Shown here: piece after piece, positions 57,925 to 64,000 of the stretch
Numbering within the stretch: the first letter of the stretch is position 1
Layout of the letters: the number at the start of each line of letters is the position of its first letter
Origin: Verrucomicrobiales bacterium
GTDB taxonomy: Bacteria; Verrucomicrobiota; Verrucomicrobiia; Verrucomicrobiales; DEV007
Direction of reading: 5' to 3'
Assembly (NCBI GenBank): GCA_029212615.1
Contig: JARGPJ010000001.1
Location: forward strand, 248,001 to 312,000
Length of the DNA stretch: 64,000 bases
Translations under genes and position numbers: made by a program
Notes under the pieces: generated by a model
The model's database searches: none
Told to the model about the DNA's origin: nothing
The model's input: the letters and a program-made list of their open reading frames with translations, nothing else

Positions 57925-60039
57925 TCAAGCGACCAGACCGCTTCGCTCCAACAATGCATTCAGATCCGGATCACGCCCCATGAAATCACGAAACAACTCC
58001 CCGGCTTCCCGGGAATTTCCGCGACTGAGAATCCTGGATCGAAATTCTTTTCCAACCTCCGGACTGAGAACGCCTGCCGCTGCGAAGCGGGTGAAAGCAT
58101 CAGCGTCGAGCACTTCAGCCCACTTGTAGGAGTAATACCCGGCGGCATACCCTGTTGCACTCGCAAAGAGATGCGTGAAGCGACGCGCCATCGTCGGTGG
58201 ATTTGTCGCAAAAGGCATGAGGTAGCCGTTGAGAATCTCTCGAACCAACTCATCCAGATCTTCACATTCCACCACTTCTTCAGATCGAATGTGCAATTCC
58301 AGATCCATCTTTCCAAAAGCGAGCTGGCGCATTTGCCCCATTGCCGACTGAAAATTTCTCGCCCCGAGCATCTTCTGAAACAACTCTTCCGGAATCAGTT
58401 CACCCGTTTCATAGTGCTTGGCAAAGAAATCGAGACTGACTCGCGACCAACAAAAATTCTCCATGATCTGAGACGGCAATTCCACAAAATCCCACACTAC
58501 ATTCACCCCGTTGAGCGACTTGATCTCGACTTCACCCAGGAGATGATGCAGGAGATGGCCGAACTCATGAAATACCGTCTCAACCTCACGATGAGTCAGC
58601 AGAGCAGGCTTGTTGGCTGATGATGGCGTGAGATTCCCACAGATCAAGCCAAGGTGCGGAACACGCGGCTTCCCGTCCTTCGCCGGTGCACCGGTACGCA
58701 AATAGTTCATCCAGGCCCCGCCACGCTTTTCTTCACGCGGATGCCAGTCGGCGTAGAAGGAACCCAACAGCTCACCGCTCTCTTCATCGCGCAGCTCGTA
58801 AAATTTCACTTCAGGATGCCAAACCTCGACCCCTTCGCCGGACGGAGACTCGCCCGGCTTCGCATAGACAGAGTCTCTCTCAACGATTTTGAAACCGAAA
58901 ATCTGCTCGGTAAGCCGGAACATCCCCTCGATCACATTACCGATCGCAAAATAAGGCCTCACCTCCTCCTCGTCGAAATCATACTGCGCCTTGCGAAGTT
59001 TTTCCGCCCAGAACGCGACGTCCCACGGCTCGAAAACGCCACCCCAGTCAGGTTCATTCTCAAGACGAAATACCTTTAACTCCTCGAGCTCACGCTCAAA
59101 AAACGGCATCGTCTTCCGGGCAAGATCCTCGACAAAATGAAGCGCTGTCTCACCTGTTTTTGCCATGCGTTCTTCGAGAACCTGATCCGCAAAATTATCC
59201 TTCCCGAGGAGCTTTGCTTTCTCCTGCCGCAACCTCAGAATCCCCCGAATGAAATCCGAATTATCGAACTCCCCTCCCCGACCCACCGTGATGCTGCCGC
59301 GCCAAACCTCTTCACGAAGCGACGCGTCCTCCGCATACTCAAGGATCGGGAAATACACCGGAGCTTTCAAGGTGATCCGGTAAACCGGATTCTCCTCACT
59401 CCCGAGCCCCTTTGCTTCAGCCTCTGACTGAAGAACAGCCTTTGCTGTTTCGGGAAGCCCTTTGAGACGGGAATCATCTTCAAGAACGAGATCCCAGGCA
59501 TTGGTCGAATCGAGCACATTCTCCGAAAATTTCTGCGTCATTTCCGCTAACTCAGACTGGACTTCTTCGAGATTGGTCTTTTTAGCCGCTGGCAGATCGG
59601 CACCACTTCTCACAAAGTCTTTCACCGTCTCATCAAGATATCGGGCACGCACCCCCTCAAGAGCCTTTGCCTCCTCCGTCTCTGAATAGGCTTTGATCCG
59701 TTTCCAGAGAGCATCATTCAACGCGATACGGGAATAGAATTGAGTCACCTTGGGCAACATCGCATTGTAGGCTTCGCGAAGCGCATTGCTGTTTCTCACC
59801 GAATCAAGATGACCCACCAGCCCCCAGCTGCGCGACAACTCCTCAGTCGCCTGCTCAAGAGCCAGAAGCGTGTTGTCAAAAGTCAGATCCGCCGGGTCAA
59901 AGTCTTCACAGAGAGCATCAATACGCTTTTGAGCTTCGTCGAGCGCCAACTGAATATCAGCTTGAATCGCCTCCGGAACGAGAGTGGACCACTGAAAATG
60001 AAAATCGTCCTGCAGGAAAGGATGTAGGGGTTGAGACAT
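57925..60039 (-). CDS. M3 family oligopeptidase (oligopeptidase A type)
   Basis: It is a cytosolic zinc metallopeptidase that degrades short peptides, including cleaved signal peptides. The zinc motif is [15 protein letters not shown] with the downstream Glu of [17 protein letters not shown]. The long helical N-terminal half is typical of the M3 clamshell. An ATG at 60039 (MSQPLHP) is preferred to a TTG two codons upstream, giving 704 residues. It is convergent with pyrG over 249 bases in which I see no feature. Confidence 0.94.
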   Translation of the reverse strand: MSQPLHPFLQDDFHFQWSTLVPEAIQADIQLALDEAQKRIDALCEDFDPADLTFDNTLLALEQATEELSRSWGLVGHLDSVRNSNALREAYNAMLPKVTQFYSRIALNDALWKRIKAYSETEEAKALEGVRARYLDETVKDFVRSGADLPAAKKTNLEEVQSELAEMTQKFSENVLDSTNAWDLVLEDDSRLKGLPETAKAVLQSEAEAKGLGSEENPVYRITLKAPVYFPILEYAEDASLREEVWRGSITVGRGGEFDNSDFIRGILRLRQEKAKLLGKDNFADQVLEERMAKTGETALHFVEDLARKTMPFFERELEELKVFRLENEPDWGGVFEPWDVAFWAEKLRKAQYDFDEEEVRPYFAIGNVIEGMFRLTEQIFGFKIVERDSVYAKPGESPSGEGVEVWHPEVKFYELRDEESGELLGSFYADWHPREEKRGGAWMNYLRTGAPAKDGKPRVPHLGLICGNLTPSSANKPALLTHREVETVFHEFGHLLHHLLGEVEIKSLNGVNVVWDFVELPSQIMENFCWSRVSLDFFAKHYETGELIPEELFQKMLGARNFQSAMGQMRQLAFGKMDLELHIRSEEVVECEDLDELVREILNGYLMPFATNPPTMARRFTHLFASATGYAAGYYSYKWAEVLDADAFTRFAAAGVLSPEVGKEFRSRILSRGNSREAGELFRDFMGRDPDLNALLERSGLVA

Positions 60040-60089
60040 GGCCAAAGATGAAGCCTGTCTCGGGCCGCGTAAAGGGGCGGCCGCAAGAA

Positions 60090-60698
60090 TTATGCAGGAC
60101 GTTCAGCAACAGCTGATTCAACACCGGAACGCGTCCGACCGAGCAGGACAACAAGTCCTGCGATGCCACACCAGATTGAATCGGCAATAAGCGCATTACG
60201 CAAAAACATCCACGCCGGAGGATTGATACCGGGAACACCCGATGTCTGTGCCTGCCACCATCCCGCGAGCGATTTCTCATAGCCTGCAAAAACCATCCAA
60301 CTGAAGGTATTGGCGAACACGTAAAACAAAACGCTGCAGAGCATGGTCCCGCACCACATCATCGGCCAAATTTTACCCGACCGTCCGGCACGACCCGCGA
60401 GCCAGGCGACGGCGAGGTAGAAAACCGCTGACATGAGCGTGTATCGGCCGATCCCACCGCTCCCGTGCCACACCCCTAAAATGAGATCGCTTGCTACCAA
60501 TAGCACTACCGGAATCCACCAGAAACGAGCACCGAGCAGGAGCGCTCCTCCAAAGGCAATCGCCATGAGAGGCGCTGTATTGCCGAGAAAATCGACGTGG
60601 GAAACGGCGACCCGGTAAACTACCGTGAGGAGGAGAAGAGAGCCGATCAAAGCAATGCTTCGACGGGAAAGAGGAGTTTCCGTGGCGGATCCGATCAT
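60090..60698 (-). CDS. DUF6580-type integral membrane protein
   Basis: It is a 202-residue protein with about five membrane helices (about 13-30, 40-70, 82-100, 108-130 and 170-192). [20 protein letters not shown] resembles the start of the DUF6580 family, which has ECF transporter S-component-like topology. No substrate is known. It is preceded by the trxA terminator and followed by the peptidase gene 50 bases on. Confidence 0.8.
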   Translation of the reverse strand: MIGSATETPLSRRSIALIGSLLLLTVVYRVAVSHVDFLGNTAPLMAIAFGGALLLGARFWWIPVVLLVASDLILGVWHGSGGIGRYTLMSAVFYLAVAWLAGRAGRSGKIWPMMWCGTMLCSVLFYVFANTFSWMVFAGYEKSLAGWWQAQTSGVPGINPPAWMFLRNALIADSIWCGIAGLVVLLGRTRSGVESAVAERPA

Positions 60699-60701
60699 GC
60701 T

Positions 60702-60743
60702 TAAAACTTAACAGAGTTCAGTCAACGACTTTACCCTGTTAAG
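60702..60743 (-). terminator. Intrinsic terminator after trxA
   Basis: Minus strand: CTTAACAG pairs with CTGTTAAG (8 bp) around a 21-base loop with a small inner GTC/GAC, followed by TTTTAAG. It lies 9 bases past the trxA stop. Confidence 0.65.
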
Positions 60744-60752
60744 GAAAAAGGT

Positions 60753-61082
60753 CTAGGCGAGAGAATTCAGTTTCTCGATGATCGCATCCTTCATCATGAT
60801 GCCGGTCTTGGTTTCTTTTACCTCTCCGTCTTTCATGAAAATCAGCGTCGGAACCGCACGAATACCGAACTTCATCGCCAACTCACGCTGGTCCATGACG
60901 TCGACTTTAGTGACCTTGCCTGCTTCGCCGATTTCAGCAGCAACTTCGTCGAGAACCGGGGCAAGCATCTTGCAGGGTCCACAATGCTCAGACCAAAAAT
61001 CGATAACGACTGGGGTGGAAACGCCTTCCGCCTCTGTGGCGAAGTTATCACTGGTGAGATTTACGATAGATTCGTGAGCCAT
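60753..61082 (-). CDS. trxA: Thioredoxin, HCGPC active site
   Basis: It is a small dithiol reductase (109 residues) of classic thioredoxin length and fold: VIDFWSEHCGPCKML, then VTKVDVMDQRELAMKFGIRAVPTLI with the cis-Pro76 loop. The active-site motif is Cys34-Gly-Pro-Cys37, but the residue before Cys34 is His33 instead of the near-invariant Trp. Both cysteines are present, so redox activity is expected, perhaps with shifted potential or partners. Confidence 0.95.
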   Translation of the reverse strand: MAHESIVNLTSDNFATEAEGVSTPVVIDFWSEHCGPCKMLAPVLDEVAAEIGEAGKVTKVDVMDQRELAMKFGIRAVPTLIFMKDGEVKETKTGIMMKDAIIEKLNSLA

Positions 61083-61211
61083 GGTATGTTGTAAGTAAAT
61101 TGCGTGTAAACGGAACAGGTCGCCCGCCTATGGATTCAGTCCTATAAAAACAGGAACCGGGCAAGCACGAATACGACGCTTAACCCAGAAAGAACCTTTC
61201 AAAAAAGCTAC

Positions 61212-61236
61212 AAAAAAGCAGCAAAGCGCCCTGCTG
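61212..61236 (-). terminator. Intrinsic terminator after the Thr/Pro-rich gene
   Basis: Minus strand: CAGCA pairs with TGCTG around an 8-base loop, followed by C and six T (61212-61217). Confidence 0.65.
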
Positions 61237-61275
61237 GAGACACTCCTGCTAATGAGATGAATTGACCGACTGAGA

Positions 61276-62205
61276 TCAGCCGCCTGCACCCATCTTGGTG
61301 AACAACTCGATACCGAGTACCAAAAGGGCGAGGATGAGAACAATGATTGCAAATGGCATGAGTCCGGATTCTTCGTATTCTTCCTCCCATTCCTCCTCCA
61401 CCTCTTCGGCGGTCGATTGAATGTTAGGCTTATCAGAAAGAGGGCGAGTCGCCGGGCCGCCAGCGGCACCGGGCTTAGTCATCTTAACCGTCGCTTGAGG
61501 CAATGGCCTCGCGGCACCCGGCTGCTGAGGAGCAGCAACAGGTCCAGGGCCTCGGCCCGGCGTTTTCGAAAGCGGAATGGTCTTCGCTCCGACAGGTGCT
61601 GCAGGTGCGGCGGCGGCGACAGGAGCAGGTGCTGCAGCCGCGGCTGCAACCGAGACAGGAGCAGTTGCCCCCATTGGATCAGGCCCTTTTGCCGGCCCTA
61701 CCGGTGCCGTTTTACCTAATGGGTCGGGCCCTCTCGTCAAAGGAATCGTCTTCGCAGCACCCGGCGGCGGCGTCGGTGCGGCAGGAGGAAGAATCCCCCC
61801 GGTACCACCGCCACTTGGGGCCGGGGCCGGGGGCGGAGTGGGAGCCGCAGGCGGCGTCGGCGCGGCAGGTGCTGTGGGAGCACTTGGCGATGGAGGAGTG
61901 GAAACCCCGGCAATGGGAGCCGTCGTCGGCGCATCGGCAGGAAGAGGCCGGGTTGCGTCAATCGGAGCTGTCGACGAAGTATCGGCAGGCAGAGGTGTGG
62001 TCGCGTCAATCGGATCAGTTTTCGGACTCGACGGTGGAACCGGAGCAGTAGATGGCCCACCGGCAGGAAGAGGCGCGGTCGATCCCTTAGGCGCCACTGG
62101 CCCTGAATCTTCTGTTTGTGCACGCAAGCTGATACGGACTGTTTCCTTCTTCAATGGAACAGTCGATGTGCTAACCGATGGCTTCGGTGGTTTCTGATCG
62201 CTCAT
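61276..62205 (-). CDS. Thr/Pro/Ala-rich tail-anchored membrane protein with T-x-P-[LIV] repeats
   Basis: This 309-residue protein has no recognised enzyme domain. Residues 1-260 are low-complexity Pro/Ala/Thr/Gly sequence in which T-x-P-[LIV] occurs 13 times (Thr at 15, 43, 53, 63, 69, 79, 85, 95, 153, 166, 181, 209, 253), plus ARPL at 232. The N-terminal KKETVRISL (19-27) recurs, as I recall, in other Verrucomicrobia proteins of this type. A dense acidic block (266-279, mostly Glu) precedes one hydrophobic helix (282-300), so the bulk is likely cytosolic and tail-anchored. Regularly spaced threonines could be phosphorylation sites; that is inference. Confidence 0.8.
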   Translation of the reverse strand: MSDQKPPKPSVSTSTVPLKKETVRISLRAQTEDSGPVAPKGSTAPLPAGGPSTAPVPPSSPKTDPIDATTPLPADTSSTAPIDATRPLPADAPTTAPIAGVSTPPSPSAPTAPAAPTPPAAPTPPPAPAPSGGGTGGILPPAAPTPPPGAAKTIPLTRGPDPLGKTAPVGPAKGPDPMGATAPVSVAAAAAAPAPVAAAAPAAPVGAKTIPLSKTPGRGPGPVAAPQQPGAARPLPQATVKMTKPGAAGGPATRPLSDKPNIQSTAEEVEEEWEEEYEESGLMPFAIIVLILALLVLGIELFTKMGAGG

Positions 62206-62318
62206 ACAAACAAGTTTTAAAAATTTAGCCTATCATTAAGGCCTGCTAGGCCGCTTCATGTCAACAGCTTAATCCGAACTAAGACTCGAAAATGCTCTTT
62301 TTCGCAACGAAATCTGGA

Positions 62319-62332
62319 TGATTGTACAATCA
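62319..62332. promoter_or_regulatory. 14-bp perfect palindrome upstream of the M20 peptidase gene
   Basis: TGATTGTACAATCA reads the same on both strands and lies 23 bases before the peptidase ATG, in the divergent spacer. It has the shape of a dimeric repressor site; no matching regulator is known in the window. Confidence 0.4.
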
Positions 62333-62355
62333 ACGCCCCGAGGGCAAGACTATTC

Positions 62356-63504
62356 ATGATCACCGCCACTTCCGCTACCGGGCTACTGCAAGAATTCATC
62401 CGCATTCCCAGTGTCAATCCTGATGGAGCTCCCGGGCAAAACGCCACCGGCGAAGCCGCGATGGCGAAAGCCGTAGGGGACTTCCTTATCGGATGCGGTG
62501 CCGAAGTGATCTTTGAAGAGGTCCTGCCGGGCCGTCCCAATGTGATCGGACACTTTCCGGGGCGATCAACCGGCCCGGGCCTCCTCTTCGCCCCCCACAC
62601 CGATACCGTCAGCGTTCAGGGAATGACCATTGACCCCTTCGCTGCAGAAATCCGCGATGATAAAATCTTTGGCCGCGGAGCCTCCGACACGAAAGGAACC
62701 ATGGCAGCAATGCTTTGGGCCCTCTACGAATTAAAGGATCAGCTACCCACGCTGAAGCTACCGGTCAGCTTCGTCGGCCTCATGGGCGAGGAAGCCGGGC
62801 AACCCGGCTCAAAACATTTCGCACGTGCCCATGCTCAGGATTACTCCTTCGCGATAGTGGGAGAACCTACCGAACTGGAAACTGTCCATGCCCATAAAGG
62901 CTGCGTATGGATCGAACTGTCGACAGCAGGCCGCTCCTGCCACGGCTCGACCCCCGAACTCGGAGAGAATGCGATACGAAAAATGATGCCTCTCCTCATG
63001 AACCTGCTCGAACAACTGGAAAACGCACTCAGCGACTACGCTGACCCGACCCTGGGTGCTTCGACTGTCAGCCTCGGCAAAATGGAAGGCGGGACCAGCC
63101 CTAACATTGTCCCCTCATTGTGCCGTGCCATCCTCGACTTCCGCGAGACTCCCGCCCTCCATGCCGCAGGTGGAAGTGTTGAGCTCGTTAAATCCATCCT
63201 TAAAACGCTCGACCCCTCAGGAAGCATCCGGCTTAACGTGATAGGAGACTCCGTCCCCCTTCTCACCGATCCCGGCATTGAAGGGGTCAAGCGCCTTCAA
63301 TCGATCGGTTCAAAAATTACAACCGCACCCTGGTTTTGTGATGCAGGCCGCCTTGGCGAATGCGGGCTTGCTGCCGTCGCCTGTGGCCCGGGAAGTATCG
63401 CCCAGGCACACACCAAAGACGAATTTCTCAGCATCAATGACCTCAACGCAGGCGTGGCATTCTATCGTCAGTTCCTCGAAACCTACTCAGCAACGACTTC
63501 CTGA
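62356..63504 (+). CDS. M20 family metallopeptidase (ArgE/DapE/ACY1 type)
   Basis: It is a cytosolic di-zinc amidohydrolase acting on N-acyl amino acids or peptides. Zinc and catalytic motifs are LFAPHTDTVSV, GRGASDTKGTMAAML, GLMGEEAGQPGSKH and the late AQAHTKDEFLS. The dimerisation domain begins near GRSCHGSTPELGENAIRKM. At 382 residues it matches ArgE and DapE. With no arginine or lysine gene nearby the substrate is open. Confidence 0.92.
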   Translation: MITATSATGLLQEFIRIPSVNPDGAPGQNATGEAAMAKAVGDFLIGCGAEVIFEEVLPGRPNVIGHFPGRSTGPGLLFAPHTDTVSVQGMTIDPFAAEIRDDKIFGRGASDTKGTMAAMLWALYELKDQLPTLKLPVSFVGLMGEEAGQPGSKHFARAHAQDYSFAIVGEPTELETVHAHKGCVWIELSTAGRSCHGSTPELGENAIRKMMPLLMNLLEQLENALSDYADPTLGASTVSLGKMEGGTSPNIVPSLCRAILDFRETPALHAAGGSVELVKSILKTLDPSGSIRLNVIGDSVPLLTDPGIEGVKRLQSIGSKITTAPWFCDAGRLGECGLAAVACGPGSIAQAHTKDEFLSINDLNAGVAFYRQFLETYSATTS

Positions 63505-63531
63505 TCAGGCAGAATCCGGCACTCCCTATAC

Positions 63532-63562
63532 AAAAAAAGCCGCCCTCTCGGACGGCTTTTTT
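63532..63562 (+). terminator. Bidirectional intrinsic terminator between convergent genes
   Basis: AAGCCG-C-CC pairs with GG-A-CGGCTT around TCTC, with A7 before and T6 after, so it works for the M20 gene and for the convergent TIGR04073 gene. Confidence 0.9.
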
Positions 63563-63580
63563 AAAATCTCTGAAGAAAAC

Positions 63581-63997
63581 CTACCAGGTCCTTCCGCGCG
63601 TGTAGCCCGGAGTGGTAAGAAATCCGATTTGCGGAGGAAATTCCTCATAACCGGACATCGGAAGGTAATTGATGCTTTCCATCGCCGGGCGGTAGCTGTC
63701 TTTGTAAAGCGGACGCTGCCAATTGATCACCTCGTAAAAGCCATACTTAAGCCGGGCACCTGTCCTCTGGACCCCAACGAAGAAGCCTGCGGTGAAAATT
63801 CCCACATTCTGCTCCGTGTGCAGCTGCTGCCACTCCATCATCGTCGTCGGAATCTCCTGCCAGCCGTATACGATGTTCGCCACTCCACGGCTGAATTTAC
63901 GCGTCTTCGTGTACTTGGACTTCGGGGGCTCGTGGATGTCGGCCAGACCGATGGAACCCACTGCAACCAGCAATAAAACGGCTAAAATTTTCTTCAT
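63581..63997 (-). CDS. TIGR04073 family (exosortase-system-associated) exported protein
   Basis: It has a signal peptide (MKKILAVLLLVAVGSIGLA) and a mature part of ~118 residues with KFSRGVANIVYGWQEIPTTM and FFVGVQRTGARLKYGFYEVI, which match the TIGR04073 pattern. Family members are found in genomes with exosortase/PEP-CTERM sorting, but their role is unknown. No exosortase gene lies in the window. The gene ends 19 bases beyond the shared terminator. Confidence 0.85.
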   Translation of the reverse strand: MKKILAVLLLVAVGSIGLADIHEPPKSKYTKTRKFSRGVANIVYGWQEIPTTMMEWQQLHTEQNVGIFTAGFFVGVQRTGARLKYGFYEVINWQRPLYKDSYRPAMESINYLPMSGYEEFPPQIGFLTTPGYTRGRTW

Positions 63998-64000
63998 AAT

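Noticed and set aside
61577-62197. 206-codon Gly/Ala/Val-rich frame antisense to the Thr/Pro-rich gene
   Set aside because: Its composition is the mirror of the low-complexity Pro/Thr codons; the minus-strand gene has a membrane anchor, an acidic block and its own terminator.

Overview
The window looks like a chromosomal segment from a member of the Verrucomicrobiota (PVC superphylum). This is an inference from several things together. There is an arylsulfatase beside an AraC regulator with a LacI-type sensor domain. There is a TIGR04073-type protein of exosortase-bearing bacteria, an overlapping kdsB-pyrG pair as in other PVC bacteria, and a Thr/Pro-rich tail-anchored protein of a style common in this phylum. 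The cell is Gram-negative: it has LPS synthesis (kdsB), two RND pumps and an outer-membrane efflux lipoprotein. It uses the MEP isoprenoid pathway (ispE). No insertion sequence, prophage, CRISPR array or rRNA was seen.

Layout. 1-9 kb: the 3' part of an RND pump, a sulfatase, an AraC/XylR-type regulator, a fatty acid desaturase and a membrane protein with a GIY-YIG-like (T5orf172) domain. 8.2-14.3 kb: a complete tripartite RND efflux operon on the minus strand. 14.4-18.5 kb: a DUF2237 gene, then a minus-strand run of diacylglycerol kinase, GlcD-type oxidase, YceH and an alpha/beta hydrolase. 18.6-24.6 kb: a dehydrogenase with lysine-rich ends, then a tightly packed minus-strand run of PgeF/YfiH, IspE, an S4 RNA-binding protein, a Ycf46-like AAA ATPase and a secreted protein. 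24.7-31.1 kb: an ABC-F ATPase, a small lipoprotein, DNA polymerase I and a DUF1460 lipoprotein on the plus strand.

31.1-47.3 kb is the informational core, all on the minus strand. In transcription order it reads tRNA-Thr, tuf, tRNA-Trp, secE, nusG, rplK, rplA, rplJ, rplL, rpoB, rpoC, rpsB, tsf. Intrinsic terminators follow tuf, rpoC and tsf, and an attenuator-like hairpin lies between rplL and rpoB. This block joins ribosome stalk, RNA polymerase and elongation factor supply and is expected to be among the most strongly expressed DNA in the cell.

47.5-64 kb is mixed housekeeping: a YmdB-type phosphodiesterase, a cell-wall amidase, a 1,174-residue protein that I propose is a PPi-type PEP carboxykinase, QueD, ThrH, kdsB-pyrG, an M3 peptidase, DUF6580, thioredoxin, the Thr/Pro-rich membrane protein, an M20 peptidase and the TIGR04073 protein.

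Most of the window is ordinary conserved chromosome. The items most worth a second look are the candidate PPi-PEPCK, the RNA structures in the rplL-rpoB and tuf-trpT spacers, the membrane-bound T5orf172 protein, the T-x-P-[LIV] repeat protein and the dehydrogenase with histone-like tails.
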